44,312 nt of DNA from Ligilactobacillus ubinensis (GTDB lineage Bacteria > Bacillota > Bacilli > Lactobacillales > Lactobacillaceae), in contig NZ_JAIULA010000024.1 in NCBI RefSeq assembly GCF_024160875.1, positions 1 through 44,312 of the forward strand, given 5' to 3'. A program made the position numbers and the translations under genes. Under the pieces are notes generated by a model, which had not been told where the DNA came from, ran no database searches, and saw only the letters and a list, made by a program, of their open reading frames with translations. Shown here in pieces: positions 1-9,118 of this stretch. Position 1 is the stretch's first letter; every line of letters starts with the position of its first letter.

Positions 1-48
1 ACAATTCCATCTTGTATGTGATAAGCTATTACCATCTTGTGGCAAGAT

Positions 49-112
49 AAAAACTCCCTTCGATATAGTTTTGGTTGATAGCCGAAATTATTATATCGAA
101 AGGGAGTTTTTT
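49..112. terminator. bidirectional intrinsic terminator
   Basis: The arm AAACTCCCTTCGATATA (51 on) pairs with TATATCGAAAGGGAGTTT (92-109), with one bulged base. A T run follows on the plus strand and an A run precedes it, so it can stop transcription both ways. It probably closes a gene lying left of the window. Confidence 0.75.
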
Positions 113-180
113 ACGCTAAAGCTTTTTTCACCCCCATAAGTAAAACTTGTGGTTTATTCGCATGTATTAATATTAAATAA

Positions 181-215
181 ACGAGTTCGAGACAGAAATC
201 TCAAACTCGTTTTAT
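181..215. terminator. terminator after the antiporter gene
   Basis: ACGAGTTCGAGA (181-192) pairs with TCTCAAACTCGT (199-210) with one mismatch. T-rich tracts lie on both sides. It is the first stem-loop met by minus-strand transcripts leaving the antiporter gene. Confidence 0.6.
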
Positions 216-370
216 CTCTTAATATTTAATGAAAAATGTACACCTAAATGTAGCTGTTATGAGTACCATAATCTAGACCATCAAAACCATAAACAACGCG
301 CATACTCTTTATCTGTTTTTGTACTACTCTCAAAATATATCCTATACTCATAAAAAATAACTTATGCTAC

Positions 371-2236
371 TTATTCATTTATTTTTTCCAAAGTCTCTCT
401 AATCTCTGGTATTAGATTTTTGCTAGCTGAAAAAATGATATGATCTCCCAGTTGAATTCGCGTATTACCATGCGGAGCAATCGACGCCTTATTACGAAAA
501 ATTCGGCTAATTGTTATATTTTCAACAAAAGGTAAACTACTTACTTCCATACCATCAAATTTTGCATTTTTCACAACGATTTCAAAAAGTCGTGCATCAC
601 CACTTGTCAAAACTTGCATAATGGATGGTGACTCAATTATTGAACGCATCATGCCAACCCTAGTATCAAAACTGCTATAAAATTCAATACCAGCATGTTT
701 ACATTCTTGCTCTTGCTGTGCATTTAATACAGGATCTGGATTATCTAGACGTGCAATAACTCGCTCAACTCCATACTTTTTAGCTGCTAATGCAAGTTTA
801 AAGTTAGCATTAAAATCTAGATAACCTAAAACTAAAATATCTGTATCAAATACTTCATTCTCAATCATTTCGTCTTCACTTCGACTTGCTAACAACTTTA
901 TATTTGCTTTTGCATTATACGTATTATAATTTTGCAAAACATCTGTATATAACATTACCTCATACCAATTACTTGGAAGCTGTTGTGCAACTGAAACAAC
1001 AATCAAATTTGCTCCTATCATATGTACTCGGATTTTTTTTCTATCTTCTTTTTCTGTCCTGTACAATTTGTTAAACAATAATGGGCCAATGAAACAGGTA
1101 ATAACTGCAGCTAGCAAAAATGCTCCCGATTGCTGTGTTGTCACAACTCCAAGGCCTTTAGCAACCGTTAACGTCGCAAGCACTAATGTAATTGTCGTAC
1201 TTGAAAGAAGTGACCCAGCTATTGCATTTTCCTTTCCAAAGCGAAGTTTAAAACCAAAATAAGCAGGTAATTTTGCAATAACATATGCAATAAAAAACAA
1301 TGGTATCAATATTATGGTTTCCGACGAAGTAAGTAAACTAGGAATATTTAATTCGACCCCAGTCATAATAAAGAAAAACGGGATTAAAAATCCATAACCA
1401 ATAGAATCCAATCTTTGTTCCGTATCTCTTGCCGGTTGTAATAATTTAAACACTATGCCTGCAATAAATGCTCCTAAGATGTTCTCTGCACCCAATTTTT
1501 CTGCCATCCATACTAAAAGTATAATAACAAAAACCGCTAAACGTATATCTAACTGAGTAGTAGATTTATTAATTCTATCAAAAAAGCTAAAAAAAGATTT
1601 AAATCGGCTAAACAGTATTGCTGCTACAACAAAAAGAATTGAAATTAACCATATACTGCCTCCATTACCCGCTACCAATGAAGAATAAAAAGATAGAACC
1701 AACATAGGTACAACTTCTCCAAAAACAGCAAATAATAGAACTGCTTGACCGAACGGTAAACTTAACAATTCCTTTTCCTTTAATAAAGAAATTACAATTC
1801 CCAATGAAACAGTCATAAATAGGATAGTTGCAAGGCCAATGTCTGTAAACAAACCTGTAATTCTAAATAAAAGCGCTAATCCAAATGATGTACAAATAGT
1901 TAATAGATATGCAAAAACAGCTACCCTCAATGCAGATATTTGTTTTTCATCCTCTTTTGCCTTTTTTTTGGCAAGTGGAGTTTGTGGTGACGCATTCTTT
2001 TTAAATAAACTAAAATCAATTTCCATTCCACTCAGAAAAATTAATAAAATAACACCTAAAGTCGAGGCATAATCAAGAAAGGTTCCAGTATGCACAACAT
2101 TTAAAAAACTTTTCCCTAAAACGACACCTACCAATATTTCTGCAACTGATGTTGGAATAAAATTAATTTTAAACCGTGAAAGAATCATCGGTGTTGCAAA
2201 TGCAGCAAATGTTACTAATACTACTGAAAAATTCAT
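371..2236 (-). CDS. CPA2-family monovalent cation/proton antiporter with RCK-like C-terminus
   Basis: Integral membrane Na+/H+ or K+/H+ exchanger of the CPA2 (KefB/GerN-type) family. About 12 hydrophobic segments fill residues 1-400, with a charged Lys/Glu-rich insert near 75-100 and a typical AEKLGAENILGAFIAGI block in the transport domain. A soluble tail follows: a Rossmann/TrkA-N-like part (about 400-520) and a TrkA-C-like part (about 540-621, ending in a GDHIIFS strand). The TrkA-N nucleotide loop is degenerate: HMIGANLIVV stands where GxGxxG is expected. ATG is chosen because AAAGGA lies just upstream. The gene is monocistronic, with a TATAAT box at 2275-2280 and a terminator at 181-215. 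The transported ion cannot be told from sequence. Confidence 0.85.
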   Translation of the reverse strand: MNFSVVLVTFAAFATPMILSRFKINFIPTSVAEILVGVVLGKSFLNVVHTGTFLDYASTLGVILLIFLSGMEIDFSLFKKNASPQTPLAKKKAKEDEKQISALRVAVFAYLLTICTSFGLALLFRITGLFTDIGLATILFMTVSLGIVISLLKEKELLSLPFGQAVLLFAVFGEVVPMLVLSFYSSLVAGNGGSIWLISILFVVAAILFSRFKSFFSFFDRINKSTTQLDIRLAVFVIILLVWMAEKLGAENILGAFIAGIVFKLLQPARDTEQRLDSIGYGFLIPFFFIMTGVELNIPSLLTSSETIILIPLFFIAYVIAKLPAYFGFKLRFGKENAIAGSLLSSTTITLVLATLTVAKGLGVVTTQQSGAFLLAAVITCFIGPLLFNKLYRTEKEDRKKIRVHMIGANLIVVSVAQQLPSNWYEVMLYTDVLQNYNTYNAKANIKLLASRSEDEMIENEVFDTDILVLGYLDFNANFKLALAAKKYGVERVIARLDNPDPVLNAQQEQECKHAGIEFYSSFDTRVGMMRSIIESPSIMQVLTSGDARLFEIVVKNAKFDGMEVSSLPFVENITISRIFRNKASIAPHGNTRIQLGDHIIFSASKNLIPEIRETLEKINE

Positions 2237-2274
2237 AGTTAAAAATCCTTTCTACAGAAAGTACTCTGTCCAAC

Positions 2275-2303
2275 ATTATACAAGATACTTTAATGAAATT
2301 AAA
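2275..2303 (-). promoter_or_regulatory. putative promoter of the antiporter gene
   Basis: On the minus strand, TTTAAT (2298-2303), a 17-base spacer and TATAAT (2275-2280) lie about 35 bases before the ATG. The -10 is perfect and the -35 weak. Confidence 0.5.
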
Positions 2304-2633
2304 CAAATAGCACTTCTCTTAGCTTACTGTATAAATATTTTCTATTTCCCGGGTAATAGATTCCTGCATACTATACATACTCAGTTTCTTTAGCTTTTAT
2401 CAATTTATTATATATAATTCTTACAGAAATCCTAAATTACTACATATCTAAATCAAGAAAATAAACATTTCATAAATTTCAACACCAAAAGTGTTGCTGT
2501 AAGTCTACCAATTTAAACAACACCTGCACCGAAAAGCTAAAGTTTGAATTAAATCGGCCTAAAGCAATCTAATTCCTTTAAAGAATTTATTCGTGTCTTT
2601 ACTCGAATAACTTACTACATTAAGCATGTGTAT
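2304..2633. other. intergenic, no gene seen
   Basis: AT-rich spacer between the antiporter promoter and the rny terminator. It has a few short inverted repeats (for example CAACAC/GTGTTG near 2480-2496 and TTATTCG/CGAATAA near 2588-2610) but no open frame with an SD and no recognisable RNA. Confidence 0.4.
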
Positions 2634-2685
2634 ACAAAAACTAGGCGACAAGCTGTTAATAATATATCAACACCTTGCTGCCTAG
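2634..2685 (-). terminator. terminator of rny
   Basis: An interrupted hairpin, CTAGGC..CAAG..TGTT pairing with AACA..CTTG..GCCTAG (2641-2685), is followed on the minus strand by TTTTTG. It lies 60 bases past the rny stop. Confidence 0.75.
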
Positions 2686-2745
2686 AAAAACAAGCACCTA
2701 TTCACTTTAACATTGAGTATATGTCATTGTACTATTTTGTATACA

Positions 2746-4311
2746 CTATTTAGCATATTCAATAGCTCTAGTTTCACGAATAACTGTGACTTTAATATGT
2801 CCCGGATACTCGAGCTCATTTTCAATCTTATTCTTTATATCCCGTGCTAAAACTGTTACCTCTATATCATTAACTTCATTCGGTCTGACAATAACACGGA
2901 CTTCTCGACCTGCCTGAATCGCATAACTCTTTTGAACACCCTCAAATTCATTAGAAATATTTTCTAGCTTTTCTAAACGATGAATATAATTTTCTAATGA
3001 CTCACTTCGTGCTCCTGGTCTAGCAGCAGAGATTGTATCTGCTGCTGCAACCAAAACAGCAATTATCGATTCTGGTTCAACATCACCATGATGCGACGCA
3101 ATTGTATTAATAACTGTTTTACTTTCTTTATACTTTTTGGCCAATTCGACCCCAATTTCAACATGCGAACCATCAACTTCATGGTCCACTGCTTTACCTA
3201 TATCGTGTAATAATCCTGCGCGCTTCGCCATTGTAACATCTTCACCAAGTTCAGAAGCCAAAACCCCAGAAATTTTGGCAACTTCCAACGAATGGTCAAG
3301 CACATTTTGTCCATAACTTGTACGGTAATTTAAACGACCAATCGTTTTTATTAAATCTGGATGCATTGAATGTAATCCGAGATCAAAAATAACCTCTTCA
3401 CCTTTTTCCCTAATCTTTGCATCCATTTCTTTTGTAGCCTTCTCAACCATTTCTTCAATTCTAGCTGGATGAATACGACCATCCTGAATTAATTTTTCAA
3501 GAGCAAGTTTAGCAATTTCACGCCGTACTGGATCAAATCCACTCAAAACAACTGCTTCAGGAGTATCATCAATAATTAAATCAATTCCTGTCAATGTCTC
3601 TAATGTACGAATATTACGTCCTTCTCGTCCAATAATACGACCTTTCATCTCTTCATTAGGTAAACTTACTACTGAAACAGTTGTTTCAGATACCATATCT
3701 GCTGCTGAACGCTGAATTGCTTGTGAAATTAAATCTTTTGCAGTTCTATCTGCTGTTGCTTGTGCTTCAGCTTCACTGTCTTTAATCATTATAGCTAATT
3801 CATGGTTAAGCTTTTCACGCGTTTGCTTAAATATGATATCACGCGCTTCATCCTGTGTTAAAGCTGCTACTTCTTCTAATTTATCACGTTGTTCCTGTAC
3901 TAGAGAAGTAACTTCATTCTTCTTGGTAAGAAGTTTTTGTTGATCAACATCCAGTTGTTTTTCTCTTTGAGAAATTTTTGTTTCTCTTTTTTCAAGCATC
4001 GAATCCTTACGATCAATAATTTCTTCACGTTGTAACATTCGATTCTCTTGCTTCTGAATTTCTGAACGACGATCCTTTAATTCACTTTCTACTTCACCGC
4101 GATATTTATGGCTATCTTCCTTTGCTTCTAGAATTATTTCCTTTTTTTTAGCATCCGCATCCTTACGTGCCTGTGCTAAAATTCCAGCAGCTGTTTGTGT
4201 TGCAGCATCTAAAACTTCTTCATAATGCCGCTTACGGTACCAAATACCCCCAGCAAAGCCAAGTAATAAAGTTAAAATAGCGACGGCGAGGATAACAATA
4301 ATAGAACTCAC
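2746..4311 (-). CDS. rny: ribonuclease Y
   Basis: Membrane-anchored endoribonuclease that starts mRNA turnover. An N-terminal transmembrane helix (about 1-20) is followed by a long Glu/Lys/Gln-rich coiled coil (about 25-200). A KH domain then carries [12 protein letters not shown] and an HD domain carries the metal-binding [11 protein letters not shown] start at GTG 4311: GGAGGTG lies 7 bases upstream, while the longer frame from a TTG at 4332 would run through that SD. This gives 521 residues, the usual size. It is the last gene of the cinA - recA - rny run, with its own terminator. Conservation of the position after recA supports the call. Confidence 0.96.
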   Translation of the reverse strand: MSSIIVILAVAILTLLLGFAGGIWYRKRHYEEVLDAATQTAAGILAQARKDADAKKKEIILEAKEDSHKYRGEVESELKDRRSEIQKQENRMLQREEIIDRKDSMLEKRETKISQREKQLDVDQQKLLTKKNEVTSLVQEQRDKLEEVAALTQDEARDIIFKQTREKLNHELAIMIKDSEAEAQATADRTAKDLISQAIQRSAADMVSETTVSVVSLPNEEMKGRIIGREGRNIRTLETLTGIDLIIDDTPEAVVLSGFDPVRREIAKLALEKLIQDGRIHPARIEEMVEKATKEMDAKIREKGEEVIFDLGLHSMHPDLIKTIGRLNYRTSYGQNVLDHSLEVAKISGVLASELGEDVTMAKRAGLLHDIGKAVDHEVDGSHVEIGVELAKKYKESKTVINTIASHHGDVEPESIIAVLVAAADTISAARPGARSESLENYIHRLEKLENISNEFEGVQKSYAIQAGREVRVIVRPNEVNDIEVTVLARDIKNKIENELEYPGHIKVTVIRETRAIEYAK

Positions 4312-4540
4312 GATTTGCACCTCCGACGTCAATCAATGTTTTTACATTAATTATTTTTTTAGTTATTTTGATTATACACACAAGAATATTTTAATGTTTT
4401 TAACCCACTAATGTCAATATAAATTAGTCACCTTACAAATAAAGATATATGTTTGCATCATCTACCTTATTACATAACCATGTGAAAGGGTTTTATAGTG
4501 TTATTTTTATTTCACACTACTTTCTAAAACAAAATTTACT

Positions 4541-4588
4541 CAAAAAAAGCGGTAAAATTATCAAAAATATCATTGAACTTTACCGCTT
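4541..4588 (-). terminator. terminator of recA
   Basis: AGCGGTAAA (4548 on) pairs with TTTACCGCTT. On the minus strand the hairpin is followed by seven T, about 20 bases after the recA stop. Confidence 0.85.
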
Positions 4589-4606
4589 AACATATTCTTT
4601 GTTATT

Positions 4607-5689
4607 CTATTTACTATCTATTGAATCTTTTTTGTTCTTTGCGCTTTTAGTAACCGCCTTATCTCCAAGTTTTAATTCAAGCTGTGCTTGTTCATCTGAG
4701 TCAGCAATTCCATACGCTTTTCGAACCTTTAAATATATTTCGTTCATTGTGTCTACATGCTCTAACATATATTTTTTAGCATTTTCGCGTCCTTGCCCAA
4801 TTCTCTCCTCACCATAAGAAAACCAAGAGCCACTCTTATTTACAATGTCTTTTTCAACTGCCATATCAATCAATTCGCCCGTTTTCGAAATACCTTCGCC
4901 ATACATGACATCAACTTCTGCAATTCTAAACGGAGGAGCAACCTTGTTTTTTACAACTTTAATTTTAACACGATTTCCAATAATTTCAGAACCATCCTTA
5001 ATCTGTTCTGCTCTTCTTACCTCTAAACGGATAGTAGCATAAAATTTAAGTGCTCGACCACCAGGAGTTGTTTCTGGATTACCAAACATTATTCCGACTT
5101 TTTCACGAATTTGATTAATGAATAATGCAATTGTTTTAGTTTTATTTATAGTTCCTGATAGTTTCCTTAAAGCTTGTGACATTAAACGAGCTTGCAAACC
5201 AACATGTGCATCACCCATTTCACCTTCAATTTCTGCTCTTGGAACTAATGCAGCAACTGAATCAACTACAACAATATCGATTGCGCCTGAGGAAACTAAT
5301 GCATCAGCAATTTCCAGTCCCTGTTCACCTGTATCTGGCTGTGAAAGTAGTAACTGATCAATATTTACTCCAAGTGCCGTTGCATATGCCGGATCTAAAG
5401 CATTTTCTGCATCAATATAGGCTGCTGTCCCACCATTTTTTTGAACTTCAGCAACTGCATGCAATGCTACTGTAGTTTTACCAGAACTTTCTGGACCATA
5501 AATCTCGATAATTCTACCTCGAGGATACCCACCTACACCTAGTGCTTCATCCAATGCTAATGATCCACTAGAAACAGTGGAAATTTGCGTATCAGCTTTT
5601 TCACCCATACGCATAATTGAACCCTTACCAAAGTTTTTTTCGATTTTTTTTAATGCAACATCTAATGCCGCTTTTCTTTCATCAGCCAC
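4607..5689 (-). CDS. recA: DNA recombinase RecA
   Basis: ATP-dependent strand-exchange protein for homologous recombination, SOS LexA cleavage and integration of transformed DNA. Walker A GPESSGKT is at residues 65-72, followed by the VVVDSVAAL Walker B strand and the [10 protein letters not shown] and NQIREKVG loops. The acidic/Lys-rich C-terminal tail is normal. The length of 360 is typical. The GTG start at 5689 follows AGGAGG by 8 bases. It lies 93 bases after cinA, with its own promoter and a LexA-box-like site in the gap, plus likely read-through from cinA. Confidence 0.98.
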   Translation of the reverse strand: MADERKAALDVALKKIEKNFGKGSIMRMGEKADTQISTVSSGSLALDEALGVGGYPRGRIIEIYGPESSGKTTVALHAVAEVQKNGGTAAYIDAENALDPAYATALGVNIDQLLLSQPDTGEQGLEIADALVSSGAIDIVVVDSVAALVPRAEIEGEMGDAHVGLQARLMSQALRKLSGTINKTKTIALFINQIREKVGIMFGNPETTPGGRALKFYATIRLEVRRAEQIKDGSEIIGNRVKIKVVKNKVAPPFRIAEVDVMYGEGISKTGELIDMAVEKDIVNKSGSWFSYGEERIGQGRENAKKYMLEHVDTMNEIYLKVRKAYGIADSDEQAQLELKLGDKAVTKSAKNKKDSIDSK

Positions 5690-5722
5690 TTATATTTCCT
5701 CCTAAGTCTACTTTCTTTAATC

Positions 5723-5773
5723 ATAATACAGTACTTTGTTTATTGAATGCAAGAAAAAAAGAACTTATTTTCG
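5723..5773 (-). promoter_or_regulatory. recA promoter with LexA/DinR-box-like operator
   Basis: On the minus strand, TTGCAT (5747-5752), an 18-base spacer and TATTAT (5723-5728) form a promoter. Just upstream, CGAAAATAAGTTCT (5760-5773) matches about 11 of 14 positions of the Gram-positive SOS box CGAACRNNYGTTYG. The match is by eye. Confidence 0.5.
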
Positions 5774-5782
5774 AATTTTGTT

Positions 5783-7021
5783 TTATAATTCATTATTGAT
5801 AATAGAAAAAGCTGTTAAAACCGCCCTTTCTTGGACAAATTTTCTACTACGAGAAAAACGATACTCATACGCTACTACTGGTCTATCTTTAAAAGCAATT
5901 CCTATCCAGACGGTTCCTGCTGGCTGTCCTTCAAGACTTTCTGGTCCAGCAACACCTGTAAACGAAACTCCAATATCTGTTTTAAGTTTTGCTTTAGCTT
6001 GCTTTGCCATCCAAATTGCTGTTGCTTCACTTACAACACCTTTAGTATCTATAATTGTTTGAGGAATATCTAATAAAGAAACTTTTGCTTCATTTGCATA
6101 AGTTACAAATCCTCCCGGAAAAACTTTTGATGCTCCGGGAATATTTGTAATCGCTGCTTGAAATTGTCCACCAGTAAGACTTTCTGCTCCTGTAATTGTC
6201 AAATTCTGTTCTTTTAGTTTTTCAATAACAACCTTTGGTAAACTATTTTCATCACCATATCCATACATATATTTCCCGACACATTGCATAACTTCATTTT
6301 CAGTATCATCAAGCAATTTTGCTGCTTTTTGCCTTGTATCTGCACTAGCTGTTAATCTAAGCGTTACTTCATTATCCTTAGCGTAAGTAGCCATTGTTGG
6401 ATTAGTTTGGGAATCAATCAAATTACTTAACTTTGTTGCCAGTTGAGATTCACCTATTCCAAAGAAGCGTAATACACGCGACTCTAAAATCTGTGCTACA
6501 TTATATTCTTTAGCTAATAATGGTTTTGCCTCATGTAACATCATCGGCTTTAATTCATTCGGTGGCCCTGGTAGCAATAAAAAGTTTGGTCCCTTAGGAT
6601 TTCTATAAAAATCTCCAACAGCTAGCCCTGTTGCGTTTTTTAGCGGCATAGATCCATCAATATATAGTGCCTGTAGTCGATTATTTGGGGTCAATGTCCT
6701 TCCACTTATTTTAAAACGTTCAACTATTTTTTTCATTGCATCACTATCTTCGATTAATTCTTTATTCAAATAAGATGCTACAACTTGTTTTGTTAAATCA
6801 TCTTTCGTAGGTCCTAATCCGCCTGTTAATATAATTAAATCACTGCGTTTAACCGCTGTATTAATGACCTCCAACATTCTTTTTTCGTTATCACCAACAA
6901 CAGTTTGATAGTAAACATTAATCCCTAATTCTGCCAACTGTTGGCTCACAAATGTTGTATTTGTATCAACAATTTGTCCTAGTAAAATTTCTGTTCCGAC
7001 TGCAATTATCTCTGTCTGCAT
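5783..7021 (-). CDS. cinA: CinA, competence/damage-inducible protein (molybdopterin-binding-like plus NMN deamidase domains)
   Basis: A two-domain protein of 412 residues. The N-terminal MoaB/MogA-like fold (about 1-170) carries GTEILLGQIVDTN and ILTGGLGPTKDD. The C-terminal CinA domain (about 255-412) carries the GAESLTGG and SFTGVAGP motifs of nicotinamide-nucleotide amidohydrolases. In related bacteria CinA is induced with recA in competence and recruits RecA to the membrane; NMN deamidation is known for the C-terminal domain. The ATG follows GGAGGC by 6 bases. It is the first gene of the cinA-recA pair. A motif shared with the coiA upstream region lies at 7037-7046. Confidence 0.95.
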   Translation of the reverse strand: MQTEIIAVGTEILLGQIVDTNTTFVSQQLAELGINVYYQTVVGDNEKRMLEVINTAVKRSDLIILTGGLGPTKDDLTKQVVASYLNKELIEDSDAMKKIVERFKISGRTLTPNNRLQALYIDGSMPLKNATGLAVGDFYRNPKGPNFLLLPGPPNELKPMMLHEAKPLLAKEYNVAQILESRVLRFFGIGESQLATKLSNLIDSQTNPTMATYAKDNEVTLRLTASADTRQKAAKLLDDTENEVMQCVGKYMYGYGDENSLPKVVIEKLKEQNLTITGAESLTGGQFQAAITNIPGASKVFPGGFVTYANEAKVSLLDIPQTIIDTKGVVSEATAIWMAKQAKAKLKTDIGVSFTGVAGPESLEGQPAGTVWIGIAFKDRPVVAYEYRFSRSRKFVQERAVLTAFSIINNEL

Positions 7022-7036
7022 TCTAAAGCCTCCACA

Positions 7037-7046
7037 TATAAATACG
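7037..7046 (-). promoter_or_regulatory. candidate competence sigma-factor box before cinA
   Basis: The minus strand reads TGCGTATTTATA here, and its CGTATTTATA core recurs exactly upstream of coiA. It resembles the streptococcal ComX box TACGAATA. It lies 16 bases before the ATG, so the leader would be very short. Confidence 0.3.
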
Positions 7047-7305
7047 CATATAAATCTCTTTTTACTTCCAAAAAATATTATTTTTTACTTATTTTTTTAA
7101 CTTTATTTTCTAATCTAACAGAAAGTTAATTCATCATTTCTGACCCTCTCATTATACGTTTCTTTATTCTCATGTGCAAATCTATCATGTTTATTCTAAG
7201 TATCTCATCTAAATTTATCTTGTTATAATCTATGCCATAACAATACTTAAATCATCACTACCGATTACATTGTATTCATACCTTTTTAAGATAACTTGAT
7301 ACACA
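7047..7305. other. intergenic between pgsA terminator and cinA
   Basis: AT-rich spacer without an open frame or a clear structured RNA. The cinA promoter should lie here, but I cannot pick a convincing vegetative -35/-10 pair. Confidence 0.35.
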
Positions 7306-7341
7306 AAAAAAGATAGGCCTCTTAATTTAACCTATCTTTTT
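7306..7341. terminator. terminator after pgsA
   Basis: AAAAAGATAGG pairs with CCTATCTTTTT (to 7341) around a short loop. A and T runs on the two sides make it work in either direction. It lies about 65 bases past the pgsA stop. Confidence 0.8.
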
Positions 7342-7403
7342 ATGATTAATCTTGTTTTTTTATTTCTATTCTATTTTTTTACAAAGAATTGAACTATACA
7401 CAA

Positions 7404-7997
7404 CTATTTTTTACTTTTGAAAGAATCCGCAAAGATAAAACGCGCATTATAAAAGTATTCAAATCCAGAATAAATCGTAAAAAATAAGCAAATATAGAGC
7501 AATACCTGACCTATTGGAAAACTAATATTATCAAAGAAAACATTGTTTAAAAACAAGAAAATAATCGCAAACATTTGCGTAAATGTTTTTATTTTACCAG
7601 GCATTGCTGCAGCCATTACTTCTCCATCATTTTCAACCACAATTAAACGCAATCCTGTTACTGCTAGTTCACGGCAGACAATGATTGCTGCCACCCATGA
7701 AGGCACCTTACCTATTTCAACTAGAATAATAAACGCAGTCATCACAAGCATTTTATCAGCTAAAGGATCCGCAAATTTACCAAAATTAGAAACTAAATGC
7801 TGACGTCTTGCAATTTGACCATCTGCAAAATCAGTAATTGATGCAACTGCGAAAATAATAGCTCCAATGAGCTGCGTTACTGGAATTACCGTACCTACTG
7901 CATTAACACTTCCCCACTGTAGTGGTAACAATAACACTAACATAAACACCGGAATTAAAATAATTCGCATAATTGTTAACTTATTGGGCAAATTCAT
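7404..7997 (-). CDS. pgsA: CDP-diacylglycerol--glycerol-3-phosphate 3-phosphatidyltransferase
   Basis: Membrane enzyme that makes phosphatidylglycerol phosphate, the committed step to phosphatidylglycerol and, through Cls (33527-35095), cardiolipin. The CDP-alcohol phosphatidyltransferase signature D-G-x2-A-R-x8-G-x3-D-x3-D appears as DFADGQIARR followed by GKFADPLADK (about residues 57-82). There are four or five hydrophobic helices in 197 residues. The ATG follows GAAGGGAAG. It sits 66 bases after ymfM in the conserved ymfM - pgsA - cinA order. Confidence 0.96.
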   Translation of the reverse strand: MNLPNKLTIMRIILIPVFMLVLLLPLQWGSVNAVGTVIPVTQLIGAIIFAVASITDFADGQIARRQHLVSNFGKFADPLADKMLVMTAFIILVEIGKVPSWVAAIIVCRELAVTGLRLIVVENDGEVMAAAMPGKIKTFTQMFAIIFLFLNNVFFDNISFPIGQVLLYICLFFTIYSGFEYFYNARFIFADSFKSKK

Positions 7998-8063
7998 TTA
8001 CTATTCTTCCCTTCACTTCATAAAAAATATCAAAATTATTTCATATATATTAAGTAATAATCA

Positions 8064-8984
8064 TTATTGAACATCTAGTACTAACGTTCTAACTGTTGTT
8101 GATGAATCTTGCTCTAAAAAGTTAAAGTCTTTCCCGTTGATTTTCACCGTTGTCGCTTTAGAGTTACCTAAACTTATCTTAATCGTTGTTGTGTTTTCCG
8201 GTAATGTTAAAGTGTGTGAATTATTTGACGTTAAAGTTCCTTGCCAAACCTGTGTACCATTAGAATAAACCGCCATCCAAGCACTCGAACTACCAGCTGT
8301 CAATTTAACCTTATTTTTTGTTGCTCCATTTTTTAAACTATATGTGAATGTAGAACCTGATGTCGCTGTACTTGAAATTTCTTGTTTACTTGTCGTCTTT
8401 TTGCTAGAACTTGCTTTTTTACTTGATGCCGAACTAGAACTAGACTTACTTGAAGACGAACTACTCGAACTGCTTGACTTACTTGAGCTTGTAACATCTG
8501 AAGTTACTGCAACTTTTGAACTACTGTTATCACTTGTTGCGGAGCTTTTACTTTTATTACCTAGTGTAACAAAATATATTGAGCCTAAAATTGCCAGAAC
8601 AACGATAACAATAATAATTGTTGGCAAATATCTTGTTATATTTTCTAGATGATTGGGTTCTTCATTGCTTTTTAATTGCTGCCTCTTTTGAGTCCGCGTT
8701 GTTGCTTTATCATCTTTTGATTCTTCATCTTCGTGTGTGTTGCCTAATTGTTCATCTAATTTTTTTAATAATTCATTTGCATCTAAATCAACTGCTTCTG
8801 CATATTGTTTAATAAATGCACGTACATAAAAATCCCCTGGCAATGCTGAAAAATTTTCTTCTTCAATCGCAATCAGGTAACGTTTTTGAATTTTTGTACT
8901 TTGTTGCAGATTGTCTAACGTAAGACCTTTATCTGCTCGTGCTTTTTTTAAAATTTGTCCAACATTCATTGATTCTTGCCTCAT
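8064..8984 (-). CDS. ymfM: YmfM/RodZ-like helix-turn-helix membrane protein
   Basis: A cytoplasmic HTH domain of the Cro/RodZ type (GQILKKARADKGLTLDNL to LPGDFYVRAFIKQYA) is followed by a charged linker. One transmembrane helix (YLPTIIIVIVVLAILGSI) and an external Ser/Lys-rich low-complexity stretch come next. The C-terminus is a DUF4115-like beta domain. RodZ-type proteins link cell-shape machinery to the membrane; in Firmicutes the role is less defined. I start at ATG 8984: AAAGGA is upstream, and the longer frame from a TTG at 9008 overlaps that SD. This gives 306 residues. The serine run uses mixed codons, so it is a protein-level feature, not DNA slippage. Confidence 0.85.
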   Translation of the reverse strand: MRQESMNVGQILKKARADKGLTLDNLQQSTKIQKRYLIAIEEENFSALPGDFYVRAFIKQYAEAVDLDANELLKKLDEQLGNTHEDEESKDDKATTRTQKRQQLKSNEEPNHLENITRYLPTIIIVIVVLAILGSIYFVTLGNKSKSSATSDNSSSKVAVTSDVTSSSKSSSSSSSSSSKSSSSSASSKKASSSKKTTSKQEISSTATSGSTFTYSLKNGATKNKVKLTAGSSSAWMAVYSNGTQVWQGTLTSNNSHTLTLPENTTTIKISLGNSKATTVKINGKDFNFLEQDSSTTVRTLVLDVQ

Positions 8985-9118
8985 TACTTTCACTTTCCTT
9001 TGGATCAATAACCCATAATTTGTTTCTTATCATTATAGAGTATATCATAGGTTTACATAAATTTTTAGTAGAAACCATTCATTGTTGTTTAAAAATAAGT
9101 TATGTTGCCCTTCCGGCT

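Larger units (their letters stand above)
1..370. other. intergenic edge region, terminators only
   Basis: No gene supported. It holds two stem-loops listed separately and about 150 bases of plain AT-rich sequence. A 35-codon minus-strand frame (244-351) has no SD and no recognisable product, so it is not called. Confidence 0.5.

Noticed and set aside
1-120. IS-element end suggested by the 17-base inverted repeat near the left edge
   Set aside because: The repeat ends in T/A runs as a terminator does; there is no transposase or target duplication.
244-351. 35-codon minus-strand frame downstream of the antiporter
   Set aside because: It has no SD and no recognisable family; it may be a remnant but cannot be supported.
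4449-4817. 122-codon plus-strand frame at the recA 3' end
   Set aside because: It runs through the recA terminator and antisense of recA, without an SD.
5118-5475. Two plus-strand frames antisense to recA
   Set aside because: They are shadows of a strongly conserved gene, with biased composition and no SD.
8344-8652. 102-codon Leu/Glu-rich plus-strand frame
   Set aside because: It is the antisense shadow of the YmfM serine linker.
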